Shown here: positions 43,377 to 54,127 of the stretch, one piece after another
Layout of the letters: every line of letters begins with the position of its first letter
How positions within the stretch are numbered: position 1 is the first letter of the stretch
DNA from: Pseudomonas muyukensis
GTDB lineage: Bacteria > Pseudomonadota > Gammaproteobacteria > Pseudomonadales > Pseudomonadaceae
Direction: 5' to 3'
Length of the DNA stretch: 64,000 nt
Assembly (NCBI RefSeq): GCF_019139535.1
Contig: NZ_CP077073.1
Location: 5,112,501 to 5,176,500 of the forward strand
The notes under the pieces: generated by a model
Databases searched by the model: none
What the model was told of the DNA's origin: nothing
What the model saw: only the letters and a program-made list of their open reading frames with translations
Position numbers and translations under genes: made by a program

Positions 43377-46300
43377 TTATTTGTCGAAAGGTTTCACAAA
43401 AGTGATTTTAGGCTCTTTGACCGGACCTTCGACGCGATAGTGCACGCTGGCGAAGCGCGCCACCCGGTCGCCGATCAGCCGATCGACCAGGAACAGCGCG
43501 CCGCCGACCGCCGGCGCACCGATGATCAGCGCCGCCAGCGGCAGGTTGTTGGTGACCGGCAGGGTGACCAGCAGCTTGGCATCGACCCGGTCACGGACGA
43601 AGTCCATGGTGCCGTCGAGCTCGAAGTTGCTCGACGGACCGGTGACGGTGATCGGCTCACGGGTCACGTACACGCCTTCGCTGGCCACCAGCAACCCCTT
43701 GACCCGGTCATAGGCCAGGCCCTTGCTGAACAGGTCGGAGAAGTCCAGGCGCAGGCGCCGGCCAATGGAGTTGAAGTTGAGCAGGCCGAACACCCGCAGG
43801 GCCTGGGCACTGCCCTCGACTTCGACGAACTGGCCCGAACGCAGCGCCGCGTCGAGGCTGCCGGAGTAACGGTTGAGGCTGACCCAGGCTGGCGAACCCG
43901 GCCAGCGACCATCGACGTCCATGCGAAAGTCGCGGCTGGTGACCGTGGGCGCAAAGCCCCAGGCCTTGAGCACGTCAGCCAGGTTCTTGCCGTCGATGCG
44001 CCCCTTGTACCAGCTCGCGGTGCTGCCCGGGGTACCTTCCCAGCCGCCGCTGCCGTCGATGTGCAAGCCCTTGAGGTCGAGGTCGATATCGCTCATGGCC
44101 ATGCCCTGCGCGGTCTGGCGCAGCTTCAGGCTGGCGCTGCCGAACAGGTCGTCGCCGCGGTACAGCTTGTCGATGGTCAGGTCCAACGGCGGCACCTTGC
44201 GCGGGTCGACACCGGCCAACGGGTCGGGACCGTGCTCGGCTTCGGCCTCGGCGGGGTCGGCCGGCGGCAGGCGCAAGGTCTGCAGGCGGATGCTCATCGG
44301 CGTCGTCCTGGCATCGGGGATCCGCGCGTTGCCGATGACTTCCTTGCTGTCCAGGCGCAGGTCCCAGGCCGGGCCGCCGCGGGCCAGGCGGATCACGCTC
44401 TGGTTGAGGTCCATGCCGAAGGCCTTCAACTGGCCGATGCTCAAATCGACGCCTTGCAGGATCTGCCGGGCATTACCGCCCGGGTCCTGGCCGCCAAGGC
44501 GCTCCAATTGTTGCTGCCACGGCGCCAAATCCAGCGCCTCGAGCCGGCCGCGCACGCGCAGGCCCTGCCCGGCGGGCAGGCTGGCATCCCCCGTGCCCAG
44601 CAACAGTTCGCCGCGGCCCTGGCCCAGCTTGTCGGCGGGGGCTGCGTAAGCAAAGCGGGCAAGGTCGCTGTAGCTGGCATCGACACGCCGCTCGGGGCCT
44701 TGCAAGGTCAGGCTGAAACGGCTGTCACGGGTTTCCCCGCTGGCCTTGCCGAACGGCGCCGGCAGGTCGATGGCCAGGCCCTTGAGCGAGGAATTGACGG
44801 TCAGGCGGTTGTCACGGCTGCCCAGCGTCACCTGCAGCTGGTAGGGCAGGTCGCCCGACACTGGCAGGGCCTGCTTGAACTGCAGCCAGTCGGTGAGCGC
44901 CTTGAGGCCGACCTGGCCTGTGGCATTGATGCGGGTCTGGATGTTGCCGCCCTGGCCCTCGGCGACGATCTGCGCGCTGACCGGCTTGCCGAAGGCGTTC
45001 AGGCTGATGTTCTTGCCACTCAGGCCCTTGTCGAAGTCGAAGCTGAAGTCGCCTGTCAGGCGGCTCAGCTCCAGGGTGGGCGGTGCCACCTTGAGCGTCG
45101 CGTCCTGGGTGGCGAAGTCCACCAGTACCTTAGGGCGCTGGCCGTGGGCCAGCGGGATGTCCAGCTTAACCTTGCCCTTGAGCGGGCCCTCGCCCTCCCA
45201 ACCGGCGAAGATCTCGCCGGTACCTATGGGCGCTTGCTTGAGGATCTTCAAGCCATCGCCGAGGCTGCCGTCGAAATCGCCATCGAGGAACAGGTGGCTG
45301 TGCTGGTCGCCGTCGACATGGGGAATGTTGACGCTGACATCGCTGACCTGGGTGTCCAGCAACAGGCCGTGGTTGGCCTGGATGCGCACCCCGGTATCTT
45401 CGATATAGACGTTGCCATCGACCTGCTGCACCTGCGGCCAGCCTGGCTGGAAGTCCAGCGCGGCATCGTGCACCTTGAAGAACAGGCTGATGTCGCGGGC
45501 ATGGGGCGGCGCGTTGTGGTGCAGCGACCCCTGGTACTGGAAGTACCCTTCGTCGACATTGCCCTTGACGATGGCGCTGCGCAGCCACTCGTCCAGCGCC
45601 GGGCTGAGCACCTCGGGCAGGTACTTGGCGGTGTAGCGCCCGTCGCCCTCGGTGAGGCCGACACGCAAGTCCATGTAGTCCTCGTGGCCCGGCTCCAGGT
45701 GGATGCGGATCAGGAAGTCGGCGGCGATCTTGCCCTCGTCGCCCAGCACCTTGATATAGGGGGCGACCAGGGTGAAGGCCTGCTTGTCCAGGGTCCAGGT
45801 CAGGCGCGCGTTGGCTTTCGGGTAGTGCCAGGGTTTGCCGAAGATCGGGTACAGGTGCAGCATGAACGCCTGAGTATCCAGGCGCAGCTCGCCATGGCCA
45901 AGGTCACCGCTGATGGCCCCAGTGACGTTACCGGCGGCCGGGGCGCCGTGGTAGGCATCGAAGCCGACCTTCTCCAGGTTGGCGGCAAACTGCACGCGCT
46001 GGTCGCCCTCGGCCTTGGGCCGGATGTCCAGGCGCACGTTGCGCAGGGCTCCAGTGACCTTGAGCGCGTCGACCACGGTCATGAGTTTTTCCGGCAGTGG
46101 CGCCAGGGCGTCGATCAGCGGCGTCAACGGGGTCAGGTCGAGGCGGTCGGCCTGCACCTGCCAGCTTTCCTCGGCCGGAGTCGCGCCCTCGCGCTGTGCC
46201 AGTTGCAGGTGGGATTCCCAGCGGGTCTTGCCAAGGCTCATGGCCAATGAATCGACGCTGACATCGAAGCCCTGGTCCTGGCGCTGGAACCAGGCCGAGA

Positions 46301-47186
46301 CGGCCAAATTGTCCAGGGCGATAGCCTTGCGCCCGGTGTAGGCACCCTTTAGTTGCGGGGCATTCAGGCGCACCACGGCCTGCTGCAACTGGCCCTGGTT
46401 CCAGTCGACCCAGAACTCACCACCGGCACGCAAGGTGCTGGCCTGCCACTGACCCAGCAACTTCGGCGGCAGCCACCGCCCCCAGTCGCTCTGCGGCAGG
46501 CTCAGATAAGCTTGCAGGCGCCCGTCGCGCCAGGCCTTGGCGCTGGCGCGGCTGTTCAGGCTCAAGGCCAGTGGCTGGCCATCGGGCAAGGTGGCGCGCA
46601 GGTCGACACTCTGGCGCGAGGCCCCAGCCTGCAGGCCGAGGCTGACATAGGTGAGGGTGAGCGGGTCGCGCTGCCAGGGATGCAAGGTGACCTGGCTGTC
46701 GAACACGTCGATGCGGCCCAACTGGCGCAGGCGCTTGAGCGCCTCGGCCGGATCGAGGGGTTTGTCGTCCTGGCTCGGCAGGCCTTCGAGCGCCCAGGCG
46801 CCCTGCTGGTCCTCGCGCAAAATCAGCTGCAAGCCGCTGAGCTGCACACGCGCCAGGCGCACTTCGCGGGCCTTGAGGCTGGCCCACAGGTCCGGCACCA
46901 GCTTGACCTCGTCCAGGCGCAGCGCCGCGGCGCCCTCGCCCAGTTGCAGGTCGCGCACCCGCAGCACCGGCGCCAAGCCGCTCCAGCGGCCCTCCAGGGC
47001 ACCGACGTGCACCGGCAGGCCCAGGGCCTGTTCGGCCTTGAGCTCGGCGTCGGCGCGGTATTCGGCGACCAGCGGCACCAGCTGTCGGCCGAGGCTGACA
47101 TACAGCGCCACCAGCACCGCCAGCAGGGCGCAGATTCCCAACCCCCAGCGGGTCAAGGCGCCCAGAACGCGGGTCAGACGTTCCAT
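43377..47186 (-). CDS. yhdP: YhdP, large AsmA-like envelope protein
   Basis: A 1269-residue inner-membrane anchored protein with one N-terminal span (WGLGICALLAVLVALYVSLG, residues about 14-33) and a very long periplasmic beta-rich body. In E. coli YhdP is one of the AsmA-like proteins that move phospholipids toward the outer membrane. Conserved segments include LDYFQYQGSLH-like (here GYFQYQGSLHHNAPPHARDI) and the C-terminal GAPAVGGALFLVDRLIGDRV. The ATG at 47186 is nine bases from GGAGG; the earlier ATG at 47192 is too close. It follows rng and precedes the nitrilase gene. Confidence 0.93.
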   Translation of the reverse strand: MERLTRVLGALTRWGLGICALLAVLVALYVSLGRQLVPLVAEYRADAELKAEQALGLPVHVGALEGRWSGLAPVLRVRDLQLGEGAAALRLDEVKLVPDLWASLKAREVRLARVQLSGLQLILREDQQGAWALEGLPSQDDKPLDPAEALKRLRQLGRIDVFDSQVTLHPWQRDPLTLTYVSLGLQAGASRQSVDLRATLPDGQPLALSLNSRASAKAWRDGRLQAYLSLPQSDWGRWLPPKLLGQWQASTLRAGGEFWVDWNQGQLQQAVVRLNAPQLKGAYTGRKAIALDNLAVSAWFQRQDQGFDVSVDSLAMSLGKTRWESHLQLAQREGATPAEESWQVQADRLDLTPLTPLIDALAPLPEKLMTVVDALKVTGALRNVRLDIRPKAEGDQRVQFAANLEKVGFDAYHGAPAAGNVTGAISGDLGHGELRLDTQAFMLHLYPIFGKPWHYPKANARLTWTLDKQAFTLVAPYIKVLGDEGKIAADFLIRIHLEPGHEDYMDLRVGLTEGDGRYTAKYLPEVLSPALDEWLRSAIVKGNVDEGYFQYQGSLHHNAPPHARDISLFFKVHDAALDFQPGWPQVQQVDGNVYIEDTGVRIQANHGLLLDTQVSDVSVNIPHVDGDQHSHLFLDGDFDGSLGDGLKILKQAPIGTGEIFAGWEGEGPLKGKVKLDIPLAHGQRPKVLVDFATQDATLKVAPPTLELSRLTGDFSFDFDKGLSGKNISLNAFGKPVSAQIVAEGQGGNIQTRINATGQVGLKALTDWLQFKQALPVSGDLPYQLQVTLGSRDNRLTVNSSLKGLAIDLPAPFGKASGETRDSRFSLTLQGPERRVDASYSDLARFAYAAPADKLGQGRGELLLGTGDASLPAGQGLRVRGRLEALDLAPWQQQLERLGGQDPGGNARQILQGVDLSIGQLKAFGMDLNQSVIRLARGGPAWDLRLDSKEVIGNARIPDARTTPMSIRLQTLRLPPADPAEAEAEHGPDPLAGVDPRKVPPLDLTIDKLYRGDDLFGSASLKLRQTAQGMAMSDIDLDLKGLHIDGSGGWEGTPGSTASWYKGRIDGKNLADVLKAWGFAPTVTSRDFRMDVDGRWPGSPAWVSLNRYSGSLDAALRSGQFVEVEGSAQALRVFGLLNFNSIGRRLRLDFSDLFSKGLAYDRVKGLLVASEGVYVTREPITVTGPSSNFELDGTMDFVRDRVDAKLLVTLPVTNNLPLAALIIGAPAVGGALFLVDRLIGDRVARFASVHYRVEGPVKEPKITFVKPFDK

Positions 47187-47274
47187 GGCCATGGCCCTCC
47201 AAGTCGTCCCTTAACTATGGCCGGTGTATAGCGCTTTGCCAGCCCGTCCTTGGGGCAACCGCTTTCATGCAGGG

Positions 47275-48732
47275 TCAGAGCAGCACCACATCGTATTGTT
47301 CCTGGGAATACATGGACTCGACCTGGAAGCGAATGGTTCGCCCGATGAACGTCTCCAGTTCGGCGACGTTGCCCGACTCTTCGTCGAGCAGGCGGTCCAC
47401 GACCTTCTGGTTGGCGAGTACCCGGTAGCCCTCGGCCTGATAGGCACGGGCTTCGCGCAGGATCTCGCGGAAGATTTCGTAACAGATCGTCTCGGGGGTT
47501 TTCAGCTTGCCGCGCCCTTGGCACGCCGCGCAGGGTTCGCACAGCACCTGCTCGAGGCTTTCGCGGGTGCGCTTGCGGGTCATCTGCACCAGGCCCAGCT
47601 CTGTGATGCCGATGATGTTGGTCTTGGCGTGATCACGCTCGAGCTGCTTCTCCAGGGTACGCAGCACCTGGCGCTGGTGCTCCTCGTCCTCCATGTCGAT
47701 GAAGTCGATGATGATGATCCCGCCGATGTTGCGCAGGCGCAGTTGCCGGGCAATGGCGGTGGCCGCCTCGAGGTTGGTCTTGAAGATGGTTTCTTCAAGG
47801 TTGCGGTGGCCGACGAAGGCCCCGGTGTTGACGTCGATGGTGGTCATTGCCTCGGCAGGGTCGACCACCAGGTAACCGCCGGACTTGAGCGGCACCTTGC
47901 GCTCCAGGGCGCGCTGGATCTCGTCCTCGACGCCATACAGGTCGAAGATCGGCCGCTCGCCGGGGTAGTGCTCCAGGCGGTCGGCGATTTCCGGCATCAG
48001 TTCGGCGACGAACTGCGTGGTTTTCTGGAAGGTCTCCCGCGAATCGATGCGGATCTTCTCGATCTTCGGGTTGACCAGATCGCGCAGGGTACGCAAGGCC
48101 AGGCCCAGGTCCTCGTAGATGACCGTGGGCGCCCCGCAAGTCTGGATCTGCGAGCCGATCTGCTCCCACAGGCGGCGCAGGTAGCGGATGTCCTGGAAGA
48201 TATCCTCGGCCCGGGCGCCTTCGGCGGCGGTGCGCAGGATGAAGCCGCCGGCGTCTTTCATGTCTTCCTGGGCCATGCAGTCGGTGACCACCTGCTTGAG
48301 GCGTTCACGCTCGGCTTCTTCCTCGATCTTCAGGGAAATGCCGACGTGGCTGCTGCGCGGCATGTACACCAGGTAACGCGACGGGATCGACAACTGGGTG
48401 GTCAGGCGCGCGCCCTTGGTGCCGATGGGGTCCTTGGTGACCTGCACCACCAGCGCCTGGCCCTCGTGCACCAGCGCCGTGATGGTCTCCACCGCCGAGC
48501 CTTCGCGCTGGGAGATTTCCGAGGCATGGATGAACGCCGCGCGCTCCAGGCCGATATCGACGAACGCCGCCTGCATGCCCGGCAGCACCCGAACCACCTT
48601 GCCCTTGTAGATGTTGCCGACGATTCCGCGACGCTGGGTGCGCTCGACGTGCACCTCTTGCAGGACACCGTTCTCCACCACTGCCACGCGGGATTCCATC
48701 GGGGTGATGTTGATCAGGATCTCTTCACTCAT
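47275..48732 (-). CDS. rng: Ribonuclease G
   Basis: Endoribonuclease that matures 16S rRNA 5' ends and degrades mRNA. The 485-residue product has the S1 domain (GIVGNIYKGKVVRVLPGMQA, residues about 36-55), the DNase I-like catalytic core with TIDVNTGAFVGHRN and IIIIDFIDM bearing the two aspartates, and a zinc link CEPCAACQG near residue 405. No long C-terminal scaffold is present, which distinguishes it from RNase E. It lies between maf and yhdP, its standard context. Confidence 0.96.
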   Translation of the reverse strand: MSEEILINITPMESRVAVVENGVLQEVHVERTQRRGIVGNIYKGKVVRVLPGMQAAFVDIGLERAAFIHASEISQREGSAVETITALVHEGQALVVQVTKDPIGTKGARLTTQLSIPSRYLVYMPRSSHVGISLKIEEEAERERLKQVVTDCMAQEDMKDAGGFILRTAAEGARAEDIFQDIRYLRRLWEQIGSQIQTCGAPTVIYEDLGLALRTLRDLVNPKIEKIRIDSRETFQKTTQFVAELMPEIADRLEHYPGERPIFDLYGVEDEIQRALERKVPLKSGGYLVVDPAEAMTTIDVNTGAFVGHRNLEETIFKTNLEAATAIARQLRLRNIGGIIIIDFIDMEDEEHQRQVLRTLEKQLERDHAKTNIIGITELGLVQMTRKRTRESLEQVLCEPCAACQGRGKLKTPETICYEIFREILREARAYQAEGYRVLANQKVVDRLLDEESGNVAELETFIGRTIRFQVESMYSQEQYDVVLL

Positions 48733-48786
48733 GGCGCGCTCTCGTCAGGGGTCTGGGGTAATGATGGATTGCTGCGATCTACCTGG

Positions 48787-49386
48787 CTAGGCTCCGTGCG
48801 CATCCTCTTGCAGCTGCCAGCAGGGAATGGCGAACTGCTCGAGCAGTTCGGCGGTTTCACTCAACGGCAAGCCGACCACGGCGGAATAGCTACCCTCGAT
48901 CGCGCTGACGAAAACCGCGCCCAGGCCCTGGATGGCATAGCCTCCGGCCTTGTCGACGGGCTCGCCGCTGTCCCAGTAGCGCAGCGCTTGCTCGAAGGAA
49001 ATGGTGCGAAAACGTACGCGGGTGCTGACGCAGCAGCTGACACTGCGCCGGCCATCGGTCAGCGCCACGGCGGTGAGCACCTGGTGCTCGCGCTTGGACA
49101 GGTCGCCGAGCATGGCCAAGGCCTGCTCGCGGTTCTCTGGCTTGCCGAGGATCTGCCCATCGAGCACCACGGTGGTGTCGGCCCCGAGCACCACGCCGCG
49201 GCCATCGGTATGGGCGAAACCCGCCACGGCCTTGGCCTGGGCCAGGCGCTCGACATAGGCGGCCGGGGCCTCGCCCGGCAGCGGGGTTTCGTCGATGGGA
49301 GCGCTGACCACGGTGAACGGCACGCCGATCTGGGTCAGCAGTTCACGGCGACGCGGCGAGCCGGATGCCAGGTACAGCTGTGTCAT
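48787..49386 (-). CDS. maf: Maf-family nucleoside triphosphate pyrophosphatase, YhdE type
   Basis: Hydrolyses dTTP/UTP and modified nucleotides, guarding nucleotide pools. The 199-residue product has [12 protein letters not shown] (residues about 6-17), [12 protein letters not shown] with the catalytic Asp, and [19 protein letters not shown] with the conserved Lys and QG. These are the motifs of the dTTPase/UTPase subgroup. It lies between mreD and rng. Confidence 0.93.
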   Translation of the reverse strand: MTQLYLASGSPRRRELLTQIGVPFTVVSAPIDETPLPGEAPAAYVERLAQAKAVAGFAHTDGRGVVLGADTTVVLDGQILGKPENREQALAMLGDLSKREHQVLTAVALTDGRRSVSCCVSTRVRFRTISFEQALRYWDSGEPVDKAGGYAIQGLGAVFVSAIEGSYSAVVGLPLSETAELLEQFAIPCWQLQEDAHGA

Positions 49387-49417
49387 GGGGACATCTCCCT
49401 GTCAGTGGCGCGGATCG

Positions 49418-49906
49418 TCAGTGAATGTGCAGGCGACGGCGCAGGCCGCGCAGGGCGAAACTGACCCAGGGCCAGAGCAAGGCGCTGATCACCGCCGACC
49501 AGACCAGGGCCAGGGTCGGCAGGCGGTTGCCGGTCAGGGCGCTGAGCCACAGCTGGATCAGCTGGGCGATACCGAAGATCACCAGGATCACCAGGCTCTG
49601 CTGCCACATCGGGAACATGCGCAGGCGCTGTTGCAGCGACAGCACCAGGAAGGTGATCAAGGTCAGGATCAGCGCGTTCTGCCCCAGCAAGGTGCCGTAC
49701 AGCACATCCTCGGCCAGGCCCAGCACGAAAGCGGTGGTCATGCCGACCTTGCTCGGCACGGCCAAGGTCCAGAAGGCCAGCAGCAGCGCCAGCCACATGG
49801 GCCGGAACACTTCCATGAACTGCGGCATGGGCGAGACGCTGAGCAACAGGCCGAGGGCGAAGGTCAGCCAGATGGCCCAGCCGTTTCTGCTACGGGTGCT
49901 GGCCAT
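49418..49906 (-). CDS. mreD: Rod-shape determining protein MreD
   Basis: A 162-residue inner-membrane protein with about five spans, part of the elongasome. The segment FRPMWLALLLAFWTLAVPSK and FVLGLAEDVLYGTLLGQNAL are typical of MreD. It overlaps the mreC stop codon by one base (TAATG). Follows mreB-mreC in the conserved operon and precedes maf. Confidence 0.92.
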   Translation of the reverse strand: MASTRSRNGWAIWLTFALGLLLSVSPMPQFMEVFRPMWLALLLAFWTLAVPSKVGMTTAFVLGLAEDVLYGTLLGQNALILTLITFLVLSLQQRLRMFPMWQQSLVILVIFGIAQLIQLWLSALTGNRLPTLALVWSAVISALLWPWVSFALRGLRRRLHIH

Positions 49907-50958
49907 TATTGTCTCCGGGGTTGGGCGGGCGCGGCGGCCGGCTGTGCCGGGGCGGCGCCGTTGGCAGCGGGGGCCGCTGCCGGGGTCGCGGGGGCGGCCG
50001 GGGCTGGGGCCGGGGTTGCCGGGGTTGCCGGGGTTGCCGGGGTTGCCGGGTTGACCGGGGCCTGGCCGTGGCTGGCGCCCTGCCGGTCGGCTTCTTCCTG
50101 GGCGATGGCCGCCTCGGTGGCGCGTTCTTCCGGGGTCCGGCGGTCGCTGAATACCAGCAGCATGTAGCGGCTGCGGTTGAGCGCGGCGGTCGGGATGGCG
50201 CGGACAATGGCGAACGGCTGGCCGGAGTCGTGGATCACTTCGTTGACCGTGGCCACCGGGTAGCCGGCCGGGAAACGCTGGCCCATGCCGGAGCTGACCA
50301 GCAGGTCGCCTTCCTTGATGTCGGCGGTATCGGCCACGTGGCGCAGTTCCAGGCGCTCTGGGTTGCCGGTACCGCTGGCGATGGCGCGCAGGCCGTTGCG
50401 GTTGACCTGCACCGGGATGCTGTGGGTGGTGTCGGTGAGCAGCAGTACCCGCGAGGTGTAGGGCATCAGCTCGACCACCTGGCCCATCAGGCCCCGGGCG
50501 TCGAGCACCGGCTGGCCGAGGAACACGCCGTCACGCTCGCCCTTGTTGATCAGGATACGGTGGGTGAACGGGTTGGGATCGACACCGATCAGCTCGGCGA
50601 CCTCGACCTTCTCGTTGACCAGCGCCGACGAATTGAGCAACTCGCGCAGGCGCACGTTCTGCTCGGTCAGGGCCGCCAGCTTCTGCAGGCGCCCCTGCAG
50701 CAGCAGGGCCTCGGTCTTGAGTTTCTCGTTTTCGGCGATCAGCTCGGTGCGGCTGCCGAACTGGCCGGCCACGCCTTGCCACAGACGCTGCGGCAGGTCG
50801 GTGATCCAGTAGGATTCCATCAGGACCAGGCCCATCTGGCTGCGCACGGGCTTGAGCAGGTCGAAACGCGAGTCGACCACCATCAGCGCGACCGACATCA
50901 CCACCAGCACGAGCAGGCGCACGCCCAGCGAGGGGCCTTTGGAGAAAAGCGGTTTAAT
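49906..50958 (-). CDS. mreC: Rod-shape determining protein MreC, with likely AUU start
   Basis: Bitopic elongasome protein linking MreB to the periplasmic peptidoglycan machinery. From an ATT at 50958 the product is 350 residues beginning (M)KPLFSKGPSLGVRLLVLVVM, with one span at about residues 14-30, a coiled coil (about 75-110) and beta-barrel domains. The first conventional start, GTG at 50922, would delete the cytoplasmic residues and has no Shine-Dalgarno sequence; the ATT has GAGGA seven bases before it. The C-terminus (from about residue 300) is a Pro/Ala/Thr-rich tail with four PAT units, encoded by a 9-base tandem repeat near 50012-50052. Confidence 0.88.
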   Translation of the reverse strand: MKPLFSKGPSLGVRLLVLVVMSVALMVVDSRFDLLKPVRSQMGLVLMESYWITDLPQRLWQGVAGQFGSRTELIAENEKLKTEALLLQGRLQKLAALTEQNVRLRELLNSSALVNEKVEVAELIGVDPNPFTHRILINKGERDGVFLGQPVLDARGLMGQVVELMPYTSRVLLLTDTTHSIPVQVNRNGLRAIASGTGNPERLELRHVADTADIKEGDLLVSSGMGQRFPAGYPVATVNEVIHDSGQPFAIVRAIPTAALNRSRYMLLVFSDRRTPEERATEAAIAQEEADRQGASHGQAPVNPATPATPATPATPAPAPAAPATPAAAPAANGAAPAQPAAAPAQPRRQ

Positions 50959-51036
50959 GGGCCGTTCCTCGTGGACGACTCAGGAAGTCATTGGGCATGG
51001 GACAACGCACCGGCCTGCTTGCGGATTGACGGAAAC

Positions 51037-51093
51037 GGCGCCCGCGCGGGCGCCAGCACAGCGCATACAGGTAGCACTGTGCGTGCCACCTGT
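51037..51093 (-). promoter_or_regulatory. Two hairpins between mreB and mreC, possible attenuator
   Basis: An 18-base perfect palindrome ggcgcccgcgcgggcgcc (51037-51054) and a second stem acaggtagca/tgccacctgt (51067-51093) lie in the mreB-mreC gap. On the minus strand the first is followed by GTTTCC, a weak terminator tail. This could lower mreC expression relative to mreB. Confidence 0.5.
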
Positions 51094-51121
51094 AAACCTG
51101 GGATACCTTGCGGCCCGGCGA

Positions 51122-52361
<1,240 letters not shown>

Positions 52362-52649
52362 ATGGCGCTTCAACGCTCCGACGTGGAAAAGATCGCCCAT
52401 CTGGCCCGCCTGGGCCTGAATGAAGGCGAACTGCCACGCATTACCGATGCCTTGAACAGTATTCTCGGGCTGGTCGACCAGATGCAAGCCGTCGACACCA
52501 CCGGCATCGAACCGCTCGCCCACCCGCTGGAGACCACCCAGCGTCTGCGCCCCGACCAAGTCACCGAAAGCAACCAGCGCGACCGCTACCAGGCCGTCGC
52601 CCCGTCGACCGAGAACGGTCTGTACCTGGTTCCGAAAGTCATCGAATAA
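52362..52649 (+). CDS. gatC: Asp/Glu-tRNA amidotransferase subunit C
   Basis: The 95-residue linker subunit of GatCAB, which converts Asp-tRNA-Asn and Glu-tRNA-Gln to the correct amide forms. The sequence begins [20 protein letters not shown] and contains the conserved [10 protein letters not shown] and a C-terminal tail [12 protein letters not shown] that wraps around GatA. First gene of gatCAB, divergent from mreB. Length is as expected. Confidence 0.95.
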   Translation: MALQRSDVEKIAHLARLGLNEGELPRITDALNSILGLVDQMQAVDTTGIEPLAHPLETTQRLRPDQVTESNQRDRYQAVAPSTENGLYLVPKVIE

Positions 52650-52664
52650 GGGATAGCGCCTGCC

Positions 52665-54116
52665 ATGCATCAACTCACTCTGGCCGAGATCGCCCGCGGT
52701 CTGGCCGACAAATCGTTCTCTTCGCAGGAACTGACCGGCGCCCTGCTGTCGCGCATCAAGCAGCTCGACCCGCAGCTCAACAGCTTCATCACCGTCACCG
52801 AAGACCAGGCCCTGGACCAGGCGCGTGCCGCCGACGCCCGCCGCGCCGCCGGCGAAACCGGCGCCCTGCTCGGCGCGCCGATCGCCCACAAGGACCTGTT
52901 CTGCACCAATGGCGTGCGCACCAGCTGCGGCTCGAAGATGCTCGACAACTTCAACGCCCCTTACGACGCCACCGTGGTCGCCAAGCTGGGCGAGGCCGGC
53001 ATGGTCACCCTGGGCAAGACCAACATGGACGAATTCGCCATGGGCTCGGCCAACGAGTCCAGCCACTACGGCCCGGTGAAGAACCCGTGGAACCTCGAGC
53101 ACGTGCCAGGCGGCTCCTCCGGCGGTTCGGCCGCCGCCGTGGCCGCGCGCCTGCTGCCGGTCACCACCGGCACCGACACCGGCGGCTCGATCCGCCAGCC
53201 GGCGGCGCTGACCAACCTCACCGGCCTCAAGCCGACCTACGGCCGCGTCTCGCGCTGGGGCATGATCGCCTACGCCTCGAGCCTCGACCAGGGCGGCCCG
53301 CTGGCCCGCACCGCCGAGGACTGCGCCCTGCTGCTGCAAGGCATGGCCGGTTTCGATGCCAAGGATTCGACCAGCGTCGATGAACCGGTACCGGACTACA
53401 GCGCCAACCTCAACGCCTCGCTGCAGGGCCTGCGCATCGGCCTGCCGAAGGAATACTTCGGCGCCGGCCTCGACCCGCGCATCGCCGAGCTGGTCCAGGC
53501 CAGCGTCAAGGAGCTGGAAAAGCTCGGCGCGGTGGTCAAGGAAATCAGCCTGCCGAACATGCAGCACGCCATTCCGGCGTACTACGTGATCGCCCCGGCC
53601 GAGGCCTCCTCCAACCTGTCGCGCTTCGACGGCGTGCGCTTCGGCCACCGCTGCGCGAACCCGGCGAACCTGACCGACCTGTACGCACGCTCCCGCGGCG
53701 AAGGCTTTGGCGCGGAAGTGCAGCGCCGCATCATGGTCGGCACCTACGCCCTGTCGGCCGGCTACTACGACGCCTACTACATCAAGGCGCAGCAGATCCG
53801 CCGCCTGGTCAAGAACGACTTCATGGCCGCCTTCCACGATGTCGACGTGATCCTCGGCCCGACCACGCCGAACCCGGCCTGGAAACTCGGCGCCAAGAGC
53901 AGCGACCCGGTCGCCGCCTACCTCGAGGACGTCTACACCATTACCGCCAACCTGGCGGGCCTGCCGGGCCTGTCGATGCCGGCCGGCTTCGTCGACGGCC
54001 TGCCGGTGGGCGTGCAACTGCTGGCCCCGTACTTCCAGGAAGGCCGCCTGCTCAACATCGCGCACCGGTACCAGCAAGTCACCGACTGGCACACCCGCGC
54101 CCCCAACGGCTTCTGA
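52665..54116 (+). CDS. gatA: Asp/Glu-tRNA amidotransferase subunit A
   Basis: The amidase subunit that releases ammonia from glutamine. The 483-residue protein of the amidase-signature family has the Lys-Ser-Ser triad: [10 protein letters not shown] (Lys near residue 75), [16 protein letters not shown] (Ser near residue 152) and [13 protein letters not shown] (Ser near residue 176). The ATG at 52665 follows AAGGGA. It is 15 bases after gatC and 11 bases before gatB. Confidence 0.97.
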   Translation: MHQLTLAEIARGLADKSFSSQELTGALLSRIKQLDPQLNSFITVTEDQALDQARAADARRAAGETGALLGAPIAHKDLFCTNGVRTSCGSKMLDNFNAPYDATVVAKLGEAGMVTLGKTNMDEFAMGSANESSHYGPVKNPWNLEHVPGGSSGGSAAAVAARLLPVTTGTDTGGSIRQPAALTNLTGLKPTYGRVSRWGMIAYASSLDQGGPLARTAEDCALLLQGMAGFDAKDSTSVDEPVPDYSANLNASLQGLRIGLPKEYFGAGLDPRIAELVQASVKELEKLGAVVKEISLPNMQHAIPAYYVIAPAEASSNLSRFDGVRFGHRCANPANLTDLYARSRGEGFGAEVQRRIMVGTYALSAGYYDAYYIKAQQIRRLVKNDFMAAFHDVDVILGPTTPNPAWKLGAKSSDPVAAYLEDVYTITANLAGLPGLSMPAGFVDGLPVGVQLLAPYFQEGRLLNIAHRYQQVTDWHTRAPNGF

Positions 54117-54127
54117 GGAGTTCACAC

